The notes: generated from the letters alone by a model not told the origin. Shown: positions 51,540 to 64,000, counted from the first letter of the stretch. The stretch is 64,000 nucleotides of DNA from Gnetum montanum (GCA_015680685.1 MNCI01005050.1:98899-162898), one strand, 5' to 3'. A program made the numbers and translations.

Positions 51540-54500
51540 CTTAAGATACAAGTGGTTCACTGGATTGGCAAACTCATTGTTGTCCATGTCTACCAGCTTG
51601 AAGGCCCCATTCCCAAAGGCTTTTGTGACCATGTATGGACCTTCCTAGTTTGCTGAGAATTTGTTCATATGCTCACGAACAGCCTTGAGAATAAGGTATC
51701 CCTTCTATATTGGCCATTAATGCAGATTTGCATGATGTTTTTACCTTGTCTTGTTCTGATAATGCTCTATGTGACCGAGTGTTTGTGCATGGTCCTCCTC
51801 TATTGAGTCAAGGTCGATGATCCTCGACTCATTGTTCTGGGCATCGCTCATGACATTGGATAGGATAATCCGAAGTGATGGTACCTGTAATTCAAGAGGT
51901 AACATCGCTTCAGATCCATAAACAAGACTATAAGGTGTCTTACCTGTTACAGTCCTGCATGTCATCCTGTAAGCCCATAGCACATAGAGGATTTGCTCAT
52001 GCCATCGCCTCTTGTTATTATTAAGCATTTTCTTTAGCAAGTTGATGATGGACTTGTTTGTGGCCCGCGCCTATCCATTTGCCTGTGGGTAGTATGACGA
52101 GGAGGATGATTTCCTAATGCCAAGATTGTTGTAGAAGGTTCAGGTTTTTGCACTCCTGAACTGTGGCCCGTTGTCAATCACAATAGCCATGGGAAGCCCA
52201 AACCTTGTCACAATGTCATCCAAGATGAAGTGGAAAACCTGTTGAGATGTTGTCTTCCTGAAGGGAATAGCTTCCACCCACTTAGTAAAATACTTAGTGG
52301 CTGTGATGATGAAGCTATTCCCTGCGGAAGACTTAGGTGTGATAGGGCCTATGATGTCTAGTCCCCATCACTGGAAAGGCCACGTAATCTATGTTGGATG
52401 CAATTCTATTAGCGAGATGTGTATGAGATTTGCATATCTTTGACACGTATCACACGTCTTGACTTTGGACAAACAATCATGCTCGATGTGAGGCCAATAG
52501 TACCCTAGACGTCTATTTTTTGCAGCCATAGCCCTAGGTGCTATGTATCCACCACACAGTCCCTCATATACTTCATTAATCACCTTCTATGCTTGTCCCT
52601 CATTCACGCATGTTAGCAATATCCCATCATAGGAACGTTTGCATAGGGTGTTGTCTCCCATGAGCACATATGGACGAGCATGCTTATAGGTCACATCTCT
52701 CTGGGTAGATGTCAATCTACTTGGGGGCTCACCATGTTGTAGGTAGGCTTTAATGTTGGTGTACCACTCCTATGTACCTATAGCGCTAATAGAGGCTACA
52801 TGTACCGCCTAAGTGATAGGCTCTGTACACTCAGTAATTGAAGCTGGCAAACTTGCAAACAAGTCTGATGGAACATTTAATGCTAGGGTGGCTAGGGCAT
52901 TTACTATGGTATTTTCGTTGCATGGCACATGTTGAACGTTCGTAGTTGCAAATTGTTTGAGCAAGGTTTTTGCTAGGTCGCAATAGGGTTGCAGGTGTGT
53001 AGTTTTGTAAGCATAGACCTTGGTGATTTGATTCACAACTAGTTGTGAATCTCTGCAAATCACCAGGTGTTGTATGCATAATACTTGGGTAGCTAAGAGG
53101 CCCCTGAGTAACCCTTCATACTCTGCTATGTTGTTGGTACAAGGGAATGCAAAATGATAAGCAAAAGGTTGTGTGTCCCCAGAGGGGAAGGTAACGATGA
53201 CAGCTACACTATCCTATCGCATTGTCGAGGCACCGTTGAAATGCAAAGTAGCCTCAAGATGTGGCAGAATGATGTTGACAGTGCTAACATGTTCGTCTGG
53301 GAATTTGGGGTCTATGATCGCCTGGTCGTCGACGAGTGAGATCGTGAGTTGTGTTGCTATTGCTTGACCTTTTGTTGATGATTGGCTTACATAGTGCAAA
53401 TCGAATTCCACTGTTATTACTTTCCATCGAGCTATCCTATTGATTTCATAAAAATTATTTATGATAGCATGGAGTATGTTGCTTTTGCAAATAATGTTAA
53501 TCTTGCTACGAAACAGGTAGTGCCTCCACTTTTTCAATGCAAACACTAAGGCAAGATAGTTTCTCTCCATCTCATTCTATTTCGCCTCATACACTATTAA
53601 TGTATGACATAGATAGTACATTGGTATCTTAGATCCATTTGCTAGGATAGACGTGTTAAAGGTGGCAAGGTAGATGAAGCAAGGCTTATCCCTCTGTGAT
53701 GGGTAAACAGTTGGGAGGTGCAAAAGCTCTTCCTTCAGATCATTGAAAGCTTGTTGGCATTGTGTTGTCCATTCAAAGTTAACCCCTTTCTTTACAAAAT
53801 GTTGCATAGGGTGTAACTTGTTAGTCAACTTTGCTATAAACCTTCAGATGAATTGTACTCTACCCTGCAACCTATGTAGTTCTTTAACGTTTGCAGGAGG
53901 TGCCAGGTTGATGATGGCCTTAACTTTGTTAGGATCCAGTTGTATTCCAGCCTCCGATACTACAAACCCTAACATGTGCCCGATTCTCACCCCGAAGACA
54001 TAATTTTTTGGGTTAAGATGTAAATCGTGCATTCGGCAACATGTGAGGACTACACCTGGATCATGGGGATGATCAGTGGCTTCTTTAGACTTAACCATTA
54101 TATCATCAACGTAGTTGTTGAGTGTTTCTAGGATGTAGTCACTAAAGATGTAAGTCATGGCTTGCTGGTAGGTTGCTCCAGTGTTCTTGAGCCCAACAAG
54201 CATCATAGTGTAATAAAAAGTACCCCATGGGGTTATGAAAGTTGTTGTTAACTAATGCTATGGGTTAATGCGAATTTGGTTATAGTTGGAGAAATCATCC
54301 ATAAAGGATAACAGAGCATGACCATTCGTAGTATCAATAAGTTGATCGATACTCAGAAGTGAGAAATAATCCTTGATTGTTGCCTTGTTTAGATCCTGAA
54401 AGTCTATACAGATTCATATTCCTCCTGTTTTCTTAGAAACTACAACGATGTTAGACACCCATTCTGAGTAATCAACTACTCGGATGAAACCAGCCTAGTA

Positions 54501-54984
54501 TAGCATGGTGATTTCACCGTGTACAGCCAGTGTGATCTCTAGTCTAATCTTGTGAACCTTCTGCTTAACTACCTTTATGCACATGCCCAAGAAAATTTTG
54601 TGCTGTATCAGCCTTGGATCTAAACCTGGCATGTCATTGTATGACCATGCAAAGGCTTCAATGTTATCTTGTAGAATTTTTGCTACATTTTTATGTGTCT
54701 ATGAATCTAGGAGGGAACTAAGTTTTAATGTTTTTACTTCCCCCCCAAACGTGGTCATAGGCGTTTCGATGAGAGGGTCCTCAGTTACATCCCTCGCCTT
54801 TAGATCTAGGCTTGGACCAAATGCTCAGGCCAGTTTGGGGATGTTTCTAAGGATGACACGATGCCAACTCTAAGGGATTCCCAGTCTATTAACTCTGGGT
54901 TTAGTTGTCTTGCGAGTTTTCTATGTGGACCTGTTAGAGATAAAGGTGAAGAGATATCGCGATGCATTTCCATTTTCGTTCAAC
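51540..54984 (-). pseudogene. Pol of Tat-like copy 3 (RT, RNases H, integrase)
   Basis: RT at 54206-53844 has GLKNTGATYQQAMTYIFSDY and the intact box YVDD. RNase H at 53570-53214 (LALVFALKKWRHYL) is followed by the archaeal-type RNase H at 53063-52809 (CRDSQLVVNQ, TIVNALATLA, with the last Asp changed to Asn). The integrase zinc region is at 52583-52389 (RRLGYYWPHIEHD, TCDTCQRY). The core keeps DNGPQF near 52160, and the end (WHEQILYVLWAYRMTCRTVT) is at 52040-51741. Multiple frames and stops, but catalytic residues are the best preserved of the three copies. Confidence 0.8.
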
Positions 54985-54996
54985 CTACCAAAATGA
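54985..54996 (-). promoter_or_regulatory. Putative splice acceptor before RT, copy 3
   Basis: Minus strand CATTTTGGTAG then GTTGAACG, at the position equivalent to 23053 and 39397. Confidence 0.45.
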
Positions 54997-55109
54997 GATG
55001 AAAGTCTAGTTAAAGGATACCTACTTGTGACAACTGTGCATAGTGGAAGTTTGCAAAGTAGCAATGAGATATAATAGGTAGAGGTAACTATAAAGTATGA
55101 TATAAAGTT

Positions 55110-55480
55110 AAAAAATTTTCTAGTTTAACGTCGTGGTGGACCATTAAGACATAGAAATGCCAAACTACTAATGTAAAAGTGTAAAAAGTGTAAAACTACT
55201 GATGTAAAAAAGAAATGCGAAACTATTAGTTTAATGTCATTGCCGACTGCCAAAAGGTTAGAGTATTAGTTTAAGGTCATTGCAGACTGCTTAAAATGCA
55301 AAGGTGTTAAATTGCTAGTTTAAGGTCTTTGCGGACCACTAGAATGCGAAAATGTTAAACTGCTAGTTTAAGGTCTTTACAGACTGCTAGAATGTGAAAA
55401 TGTTAAATTGCTAGTTAAGGTCTTTGTGAACTGCTAGAATGCAAAAGTGTCAAACTGCTTAAGGTCTTCTCAGAATGCTA
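55110..55480. repeat. Minisatellite array ii, copy 3
   Basis: About nine units, period near 45 bases: GCTAGTTTAAGGTCTTTGCG followed by ACTGCTAGAATGCGAAAATG. Confidence 0.78.
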
Positions 55481-55660
55481 AAATGCAAGATATTTTTGTG
55501 CAGGTGAAAAACTAGTTTGAAGCGTGTGAAAGCCTTTGATCAGTCCCACTTGCGTTAATGCAAACAGTGCTACTACGTCATGGCAAGCATGCTACGCTGT
55601 ATGGGACACCCCACATTAAACGAGGAGAGAGAATGACAAGTTTCCCTTTCACCATTTTGC

Positions 55661-55670
55661 CTATAAATAA
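55661..55670 (+). promoter_or_regulatory. TATA box of antisense gene, copy 3
   Basis: CTATAAATAA, 140 bases upstream of the first ATG at 55801; flank similar to copy 2. Confidence 0.6.
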
Positions 55671-55800
55671 GGATTTACCTCTGGTAAACTCATCATTTTT
55701 GCTGTAATAGCATAGAGCTTACATCCTAGGCATAGAGAAATTATGTTAGCGAAGAGCGAGGCAGCTCAGTGTAGCAACTGAGGAAGAGTTGGCAAGCAAA

Positions 55801-58800
55801 ATGATGGCTCCAAGGAGGAAACGCAAGCACAAGGCACTCGCTAAGGTTGATAAAGTTCAAGAAACCCTAGAGTGGGTGTCATAAGCATGCATCACGGTGC
55901 AAGAGGAGACACCATTGGCCTGGTAGGCTACTATGATTTCTCTATTTTTCTAATGCCTCTGTCATTATTTTTGTCTTTTTCCTATTTTTGCTTCTGCAAT
56001 TTCTGTTTAGCGATCTGTGTTTTCTATTATTGTGTTGTCATTATTTTGGCCTTCACATCATCGTTGGTGCCGATTTGGCTATAATGGATGTAAAGACACT
56101 ACGTTAAGATTGCATGCAAGGTCGCCTAGACTGCCATGGCTGTGGCTATAATTGTTGTAGAGGCTTGGCCGATTTTAGACACCTGGCATGCAAATAGTGT
56201 AGCGTACGACCCTCAGGAGGGTTTGGCCAAACACATGATGTGACAGCGCAACATGTGTTTTTTTGGAACTAATGCAAAATTTTGAGGTATTCTTGGTTTA
56301 AATATTTGTTTTAATTTTTTTGTTTCTACACTAAGCTAGGTTTGCTATGCAATTGCCTTCTTGTGGTTTGCTACACTAGATGCATGAAAAGAATCGTGCT
56401 GCGCTAACTGCCAAATGCTAATTCTGCTACGTTATATGCATATTCCACTCATACATGGTGTTAAAATTTGCTATTGTGTTATGTAGGGTAGCGCTAAGGC
56501 CAATTTTGATTATCCTAGAAATTGTAGGGGTCCTATGATGCGTGAGTAGACTAGTGGCCAATGTTCCTCCCCCCACGCACGTGTGGGAGAGCAGGTGGTT
56601 TGGTTTCGGGAAGGAGCACAAGAGTTCCTACAATTTCTCCTCCAACGCTTTAGTGTGATCATTTGGTCAAGCTTGGTGGAGGAGGTAGTGGCCACCATAA
56701 TAGAAATCCTATTGCTTGGGGAACTAGGGTATTCTACAATTTTTGACAAATGGAGCAATTAGCAATGGGTAGGGAGAAGGATGTAGTTAGTGCCCCAGAA
56801 ATTTGAGGTGTTTGTCTTGGATTTGGGATATGCTGGAGTACAATTGCTACCATCCCTACAACACTTTGTTCATTGTGCGTCACATGGGAACGTGCTTCCA
56901 AAACCCACCAGGAACCATTTACAGTGCCAACGGGTGAGTTTTGTGGTTATGCTCCGCTACACTATGCAATTTTTTCTACACTAGCCAAATGTTAACAGTG
57001 TGTTTTTGTTATCAGGTTTTTCATCAATGAGGATGGGCTTCATGGTGACACAAATGTGTTGGCCTTAGCACATATGGCACTGCGGGAGATTTCTTCCACT
57101 GGAAACATGCAAGCAGGTATGATAGGCCAATGCAGGGGTGAGTAAAAGACCTACCCAACCTGGTATCCCAAGCTCTATGATAGATGCAAGGATTCCGGTT
57201 GGTTGGATGTAGGATGGGTACCCTTTAAATTGATTACCATTGAAGATGTTTTGGTTGATCTTCTGCCATTCCCGTCACCGTTTAAACCTGGTAAGATAAA
57301 TTGTGGTTTATTGCATGTCTAAGTGTTGTTTCTATTTTCTTTGCTACTTATTCTTAGCCTAACTTGTTTTTTGTGCTTTTTTTCATTTTTTGTATTTTTG
57401 TGTTAACTACTAAAGGGGCGAAGAAGTCCCAAGAGGTGATGGTGATAACCTTTGGGAATCAGGAGGCCAACATCTACTTCAAGTACGATGAGGTAGATGA
57501 AAGTTAATGCTAGATACACAGCATAGCCTTGGAGTCCCTGACCAGGAACCTTCAAACTACTGGGCTCATGGACTTGTTCCTAGCCCCGAATCCAAGCATC
57601 CTTACTGCTGAGATGTTAGCCCTAGTGGACTCCTTTTTCAAAAAGGTGGATCTCTTCCACACTCGTGTACATGGTATGTAGGTGGTCCTTGAAATCAACG
57701 ACCAGCGATTCATGAACCTTTTCAATGTCCCTACTGATGGCGTCCCGGTCGGGTCAAAGACCAAGAAAGAGATGAACTATCAAAGGGAAGACATTGAGGA
57801 GTGGCTAGGGGTTGCAAAAGGGTGGAAGGGGATACTCATGGAGAAGGTCAAGTTGAAAGCTGCAAAGGATGTTTACCACGTCTTTCGTGCTCATGCATTC
57901 CCCCAACTACTTTCCCAAGGAGAAATCGTTGGGATTGAGCAAGCTTGGGTGATGCAGGAGGTTATGGAAGAGGGGGCCCACTAGAACTGGGTCAAGCATC
58001 TGTGCAAGGGCCTGCAAACTGAAATGGTCACACTTCATAAGAAGCAGGAGTCCCATTTCAATGTGCACTATGCCTTTTACATAGCCTACTTGCTACGTTT
58101 CGTAGAGTTCCTGATAGTCCATGAGAATGGAGTCTGGGTTATGCGAGATTGTAACTAGATTTTCAAACCATGGATTTACCAAATTCTCTGGACCACCTGA
58201 GCCCAAGATCCCCCAGAAGCTATTAGGGAGTCTTTTTCCATAATGACTAAGGATCGAGTGGCTCGCAACTTTCATGACAAAGACAGCATGGGAGAGGTGC
58301 CCCCTACTGCTATAGGTAGCATATCATAGGGGAAGCGTCTCATCACTAAGATGATAGCCACAAAGTTACGGTAAAAGAGGCCTCGTCTAGACAAGGAACT
58401 ATCCCATACGGTAGAGGAAGGGGGGCCATCACTGTGGTTTAAGCTACACAAGACACAGCCTCCCATCTGTAAATGCTTCTCTGTTTATTTGTTTCTTCAC
58501 GTTTTGATTAAGTGCTTGCTACGCTGAGCAGCATAGCATAACGTAGCACCTGCTTTAAGCTAATGTTGTTTAAACTATAAATGCTAACATGTGTTTTTAT
58601 TTTTGCCAGAGGAAGAAGAAGAAGAAGAAGAAGGCATAGATGAAATATTGGCCCCCAAGTTGGGGGCAACAAATAAAGACGTGGGGGGCCCAATCATAAA
58701 GGAGAGGGCCCGAGTCAAGAGGGAAGGAGCTCCCACCATGAAGGAAGGAACTCCTACCATCAAGAAGAAGCCTCTTACTGAAAAGGAGGACTTTTTGGTG

Positions 58801-60458
58801 ACGAAGAGAAGTCTCCTATGGATGAGGAGGGTGCTAGTGCCTTGAAAAGAAATGCACCAGCAAATAAAGAAGTAGCCCGCATCAACCAAGAAGGGACTTC
58901 TGCCAACAATCCCCTTGCTAAACTTTGTTCAACATTAGGGGGGCAGATAGGTGCAAAGGGTACTATCGTAGTTTTAAGCCAAAAAGGAGGAGAACTACCA
59001 TTAGAAGCTAGTGAGTTTGATAATATATTCGATGACATGTCAATGGGTGATCCCCCCGTTATCACCCTCGAGGGTTTACTGGGTAGGAGCCCCCACACTA
59101 TCATTTGTGTTACTCACCACTTTATTACAGTCTACTTCAGTTTGACATGTTTGGTTACCTGATAGACACCATCATCAACACTACAGGACCTCCCTTGGTT
59201 CACCTAGAACCATGGGCTAAGACCCCCGACAAGCTCACCTTCATGCAGGGGGTGGTTTATGACATGATCAGCGATCTTAGACAAGTAAATCCTAAAGTGG
59301 GTAAGTAAAATAGCTACGCTAGGATTTTTGAGGTTGCTACGCTAAGCCTATTAAATTGTTAACTTTTCTACACTAATGTGATTGGTGTGTCTTTTATGTA
59401 TTGCAACAGTCTCTTGACTCAAATGGGACTCGCAACAGGTGTTGAAAGTCGATGTTGTGCCTACATTTTCACCTGAAGTGACCGAGGTGCCTTGTCGAGT
59501 ATACGACGAGGCCAGCAAATGCGCTTTGCACTTGGCATGATCCTTGTGGGAGTGTAGGCGCATCAATGAGGACCTATGGAAGCAGGTCCAAAGGACCAAC
59601 AAGGAGAAGGTTGAGCTGAGCACTGAGGTGGAAGATCTTAGATCCTAGAATGATTTCCTCCTGGCCCATGAGAACAATGATGGTAGTTGGCTCACGACTT
59701 TCATAGATTACACTAGATATTGGATAGTCATGCGGCGCAACAACGAGGCCACCAGAGAAATAATAGAATAGCATATGCAAATGGACTTGTTGGCTCAGAA
59801 GAACCAAGACTGGAAGGATTACAGTGCCAAGGTTTATGAGTGGGGGTACTCCCAAAAGAACCATAAGCACATGTATAAGTTGGAACGTGCCACCTACCAT
59901 AAACTGTATCGGAATTCTTCAGTAAAGGTATTTACTCATGAAGCATTCCTAAACGCCATTGGTGCTACTGAAGCCTATAACAAGTTCATGGAGCAAGTAA
60001 CGGTCAGTGAATCTCCTGAACAGGAAGTGGATCTTCCAACAGGTGAGATTGATACTGCTTCCTTTTCTCTGGAACCACCAAGATGGATGACCATTGAAAA
60101 GGAGAAAGTCATTGCAAACGCTGGACCAAGTGATAGGCACTAGGCTGATATCACGGAGGATGAGATCTGGGAATGCCTTTAGCTCAAGTTGGATCACATA
60201 CCCGTCAAGATGGAAGTGGGACCATCTTGGGTTAGTCTCTTTCCACTATGCAAAGGTTTTATGTTTTTCTAGCTTTTATGTGTTCGTCTAGCTCACTGTT
60301 TCACTATTGCAATGCAGATTCTAGGTGAAGGTGCAGGGCTTGTTGAGGGCAGAGATGAAGAGGTAGGCAGAGGTGGTGCAGAGGGAGAGGATGTGGAAGG
60401 GAGAGATGCAGGAGCAAATGATGCAAGCAAAGATGAAGTGGAAAAAGATAACCCATGA
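55801..60458 (+). pseudogene. Antisense gene of Tat-like copy 3
   Basis: Exons: 55801-55922, 56487-56933, 57016-57290, 57416-58468, 58610-59082, about 59187-59300, 59410-60230, 60318-60458 (TGA at 60456). The junctions keep GT-AG, and exons 1 and 3 end in the same phases as in copy 1 (2 and 1). Exon 1 encodes a basic peptide (MMAPRRKRKHKALAK), which could act as a nuclear localisation signal. Exon 2 has ILIILEIVGVL (Glu at the FCP1 nucleophile position) and VVWFREGAQEFLQFLLQRF, SVIIWSSL. Exon 4 has LMDLFLAPNPSILTAEMLAL and EDIEEWLGVAKGWKG. Exon 5 starts with eight Glu codons. Exon 7 has QDWKDYSAKVYEWGYSQKNH. Exon 8 is Glu/Asp/Gly-rich. Broken by about ten stops and a few frameshifts. Confidence 0.75.
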
Positions 60459-60639
60459 CAACATGGGGTTTTTTGGATTTTTTTTTTGAATTTTTGGAAA
60501 GCTTTTGCAAACATTGGTTATGTGGAACTATTGAATGAGAAATGAAATTTTGGCAAGTTTTGGTGCTATGCTAGCTTATGTGTTATGTATGTTATCTATG
60601 AAATTGTTTTTTTTTTATGTTTTTCTTTTGTCTTAGTTT

Positions 60640-60890
60640 TAGGCCATTCTGGGCCATTGCTAGTTTTAGGTTATTTCAGGCCCCTACTAGTTTTAGGCCA
60701 TTTTGATCCACATATGTGATGTAAACAGAGAAAAAATTTTGCCAGTTTTAGACCTTAGTGGGCCATATATAGTTTTAGGCCATTTTAGGACATTGGTAGT
60801 TTTAGGCCATTTCGGGCCTACAATAGTTTTAGGCCATTTTGGGCCATCGCTAGTTTTAGGCCATCTCGGGCCATTGCATAAACGAAAGAT
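60640..60890. repeat. Minisatellite array iii, copy 3
   Basis: Seven to eight units of about 28-33 bases: TAGTTTTAGGCCATTTCGGG then CCAT. The + strand translation gives a repeated LGHFGPxxV peptide, which I regard as a by-product. Confidence 0.82.
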
Positions 60891-61019
60891 ATGTTAATGA
60901 CTAAAAAAAAAGAAAGTGACTTGATATAGCTAGCGTAGATGAATGGATGCGAGGTGAATGGGTAGTAATTGTACAATGGATGTTAACTGGGCAAGAAGTA
61001 GTGGGGTTGCTATGCTATG

Positions 61020-64000
61020 CGTAACTACTTCTTGACCCATCGTGGATTGGGCAAGGCATAAGGTTGAGACACTTTGCTACGACCTTCATCTACATTGTTG
61101 TCCTCCACTTGGAAGGGAAACTCTGCCCATACATTTTTTCCTTCTAAACCAGCATGTCGAGCTGGTTCTTTTTCTGAATAATTAGTTACAGAGACAACTG
61201 CTTCATTCTCAGAAGTTATCACCACTGAGCCTTATTCCAAATCCACATTGCTGATAGCTTGCATTGCTACCTCGTCGCCATGGATTACCACCTCCCTACC
61301 TACACAAGGAAGATGGATATCCTAATGTATAGGTGAAGAGATAGCCCTAAGTTGCACTAACCATGACCTCCCCAAGATTAAGTGTAACCTGGGTATCTCT
61401 TCAACCACGATGAACATTGCATTTGTGGGAAACTAGTCACCTGCCACGAAGTCAATGTGGACCGTGCCTTTTACCACAACCCATGACCCATTAAATGACT
61501 TTAGGCATGACATTTTTGTGGGTCTAATCTAGTCGACCAGATCTAGCTTGTCCATGATAGGAAAAGGGATGACATTTGTAGCAGCCCCATCATCGACATG
61601 TACCCTTCGAATCTTATGTTGGCCGACCCAAATTCTGATGAACAGGGATGCTGTAGTCACCTAATCCTTTTCAGCATCTTTCCTAATGGAGCCATCGCTA
61701 AAAGTTAGTTGGGATGGCTGAGGTTCTCCAGGTGCAAAAGAAAGCATGACCGAGTGGATTGCTTTTTCTTCCGCTAGCATGTTATCGTCAACCGTAATTA
61801 CCATTAACATGCGGACCAAAGCCTCAAGGTGCATGGTAGATGTCATGATCAGGTCGTACAGGCTCAATGTAGTGTTTTGTTATTTTAGAGCCTATTTGAC
61901 TTGAGTGATAACATTCAAAAGGTCCTGGCTACCCCCCTGTTCACTACCTTTCTCCTCTTCTATTCATCCCAGGAGATGAATTTCCCCAGGAGGGACAGTT
62001 TCGGGTCTGGATTCAAAACCTTTTGGGCAAGGTGGTAAGGATTATGTGGACGTAGCAACGTTTCCTTTACGCAACGAGGACATAGATGCAGGGGGTGAGG
62101 ATGTAGTCTTGGAAATACCTGGGGTGGTACTTTCCTTTGACGTCTCACCTGTGAAGCACACTTCTTGTTTCTTAAGACGAGAAGGCTGTGAAGCTACTTT
62201 ATGTGGGGAGGGGGTTGTTGAATGGATTGGACCACTGATAACAAATGGAGCTAATGACATTACTGTATGCAGTGGTGGTGTGGTTTTGCTAACAAGTGGT
62301 ATAGGGATGGATGCTCGGGGAGGGACCCTCAAGACAAACGGTTGTTGCAGGGTTTTCTTTACCGTTGGTGGTACTGGTACGCTACGCTGAGGCACACGGA
62401 CCACAAACGGTTGTTGGGACGGTCTAGGATTACTATCAACATTGATGGTGTTAATGATGTAACCAGCGTTGTTGGCATTAAGAGGATTTGTGTAGACATG
62501 CAGGGATTGATTCTCGGGGCATATTGGGTTGGTTTCATCCAAAACCAATTTCCCTTGATCAATTATCCTTTGGATGTTATCCTTCAATGCCATGTAGTAA
62601 TCCCTGTCATGACCACACTATTGATGGTAGTCACAGAACCACTCTAACTTGAAATCCTTAGGAACTGGTGGCTCATTAGGCAGAGCCAAAGAGGGGTTCC
62701 TAAGGATCTTGCAATACCACTGATGTTTTCTAGCTCTCTCCTCTGACATCCTCTTGTGTTGGATGTACCCTGCCGCCAGTAATTTCTTCAGAAGATCTGA
62801 AGGCTTGACAGGTAGCGGGCTATACTTTGAGTGATATTTATGCTCAAAGTTTGATTTAGGTGGTCCACATGCCTCAGGTGCAAATGTGGAAGGTTGAGGT
62901 GCATTGCCCTATTTGGGCGTGGGGTTAGTTGCGGGTGCGGCCAATTTTTTATTGTTCTTGTTACTATTGTTGTTGGGGTTGGCTTCATTGGCCACAACAA
63001 CCACTATAGTTGTTGTAGCCTTACTCTTGTCCTTGTCCTTCTTTGTGAAGGTGTTCTTGTATGCAACGTAGGCTAGGTATTTGCTTGCCTCAAACGTGTC
63101 TTGTATACTTTTAGTCTGGGTGAAATCCTGACTAAGAGTATGGGGAGAGAGGTAGTACAGCTTAGACTTGATAAAGTCATTTACTGTACCCTTAAAGAAG
63201 GCCAGCAAATGGGCCTCCACATTAGGCTCACGGATCTCATTAAGGGTCGCGCTCCAACATTGGATGAACTTCTGGACTGGTTCTAGAGGATCCTACTTCA
63301 TGCTAATTAGCTAATCCAGTGTGAATTTTGGTCTCAATTTGTACTTGAAACACATCACAAACTGGGTCAACAACTCCTCTAGGGTTAAGATGGAGAAGCA
63401 TGGTAGTGCATGGTACCAATCCAGGGCTTTTCTAGTTAGGGACATGGCAAAGACATAGATAATCGTATGTGGCCATTTTTGCAAAAGAAGGGATTCAAAC
63501 CTAAAAGTAACAAGGTGTGCATTGGGGTTCCCCTTCCCATTGTATTTTGTGAGATGGGGAAGTGACATCCTTGGGGGTAACATTAGTGCAGGGATTTTCG
63601 GGCTAATGGGATCGTCTTGGTAAAAGTCCATGACTTGTACCATATCAAACTTGACAGCCTTGAGGTGTTTGATTTTCTTAGTAAGGGTCTGGATAAGCTT
63701 GAATTCTTGATCCAAACCCAGGGATGATGCAGATGGTTGGGGTACTGTCACAGCAGCCTACATCTGTGGGATGTTAAGGGAAACAACATGGCCCATTGGC
63801 GGTGCCATTGGGGTGGCCCCTGTGAACGATGCTACTTGTGCTTTCCACCACTTGGTAGGTGGTGTTGTTGGAGCAGCAACCATGGGTTGAGTTGTGGGGT
63901 AGGCCGCTTGTGTGGACGATAGAATAGACCATAGTCCTGTGCTAGGTTGTACCATTTGCGAGGCTTGGTAGTTCTGATGGTGAACATAGTGAGACATCTA
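61020..64000 (-). pseudogene. Gag and protease, copy 3 (N-terminus off window)
   Basis: Gag N-terminal Pro/Thr-rich part at 63997-63758 and core at 63751-63311 (PHLTKYNGKGNPNAHLVTF, KALDWYHALP, LEELLTQFVMCFKY). The next piece, at 63220-62909, reads LLAFFKGTVNDFIKSKLYYL and a Lys-rich tail. The zinc-knuckle-like segment near 62630 reads WFCDYHQ, stop, CGHDRDYY. Then come P-F-V-V-R-V-P type repeats (62593-62042). Protease near 61590 keeps VHVDDGAATNVIPF. The last frame (61225-61025) ends YALPNPRWVKK just before the minisatellite. One TAG stands in the knuckle where Gln or another residue is expected. Confidence 0.8.

Larger units (their letters stand above)
50881..64000 (-). mobile_element. Tat/Ogre-like retrotransposon, copy 3 (runs off window)
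   Basis: Same order and orientation as copies 1 and 2: minisatellite, integrase, archaeal RNase H, RNase H, RT, minisatellite, + strand gene, minisatellite, protease, gag. It keeps YVDD in RT, DNG in integrase and DDGA in protease, where copies 1 and 2 have substitutions. The gag N-terminus, leader and right LTR lie beyond 64000. Confidence 0.78.

Noticed and set aside
60293-60514. Ser/Pro/Leu-rich minus-strand frames
   Set aside because: They are shadows of the Glu/Gly-rich exon 8 of the antisense gene.
23181-60890. Regularly spaced repeat arrays as CRISPR
   Set aside because: Units are contiguous, degenerate, without unique spacers, and lie inside plant retrotransposons.

Overview
The window looks like a block of nested LTR retrotransposons from a large, repeat-rich land-plant genome. 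The evidence is Ty3/gypsy elements of Athila-like and Tat/Ogre-like type, plant-style introns, and a decayed plant EF-hand gene fragment. I cannot name the species; a gymnosperm or another large-genome plant would fit. I see no intact host gene, no tRNA or rRNA gene and no CRISPR array.

Layout. 1-617: an unassigned stretch, then the tail of a + strand gypsy integrase. 833-4097: a 3.3 kb element (A) with 7-bp terminal inverted repeats and a 5-bp target duplication, carrying a broken EF-hand gene. 4881-6582: an LTR remnant and adjoining internal sequence of an older Tat-like copy (copy 0). 6583-34809: Tat/Ogre-like copy 1, on the minus strand. Its left LTR is split by a complete Athila-like element (7227-17493, minus strand, with an 874-base assembly gap). 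34810-50798: Tat/Ogre-like copy 2, more decayed, holding a 2.2 kb insertion (B, 42077-44314) related to A. 50881-64000: copy 3, running off the window.

The main discovery is in the three Tat/Ogre-like copies. Each has gag-protease on the minus strand, then 4.5-8 kb containing a + strand (antisense) gene of eight exons, then RT, RNase H, a second (archaeal-type) RNase H and integrase on the minus strand. The antisense gene has a TATA box upstream in every copy. Its exon order, most intron positions and checked splice phases agree between copies. It encodes an N-terminal FCP1/NIF (HAD phosphatase)-like segment with the usual nucleophile Asp replaced by Glu, a middle domain of uncertain family, an acidic linker, a helical Lys/Glu/Gln-rich segment and an acidic tail. 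A strong splice acceptor on the minus strand precedes each RT module. This suggests that the antisense gene lies inside an Ogre-type intron of gag-pol, and that its own introns survive retrotransposition because they are antisense in the genomic RNA.

Minisatellite arrays with a core like AGTTTAnGGTC separate the modules in all three copies. Palindromic AGCGTATACGCT arrays occur in the copy 1 LTRs, its leader and the 5' region of its antisense gene. All coding regions carry stops, often TAG where Gln (CAG) is expected, which fits C-to-T decay at methylated CHG sites. Four single-N positions flanked by 43-63 bp duplications look like unmerged contig overlaps, so breaks there are not biological.
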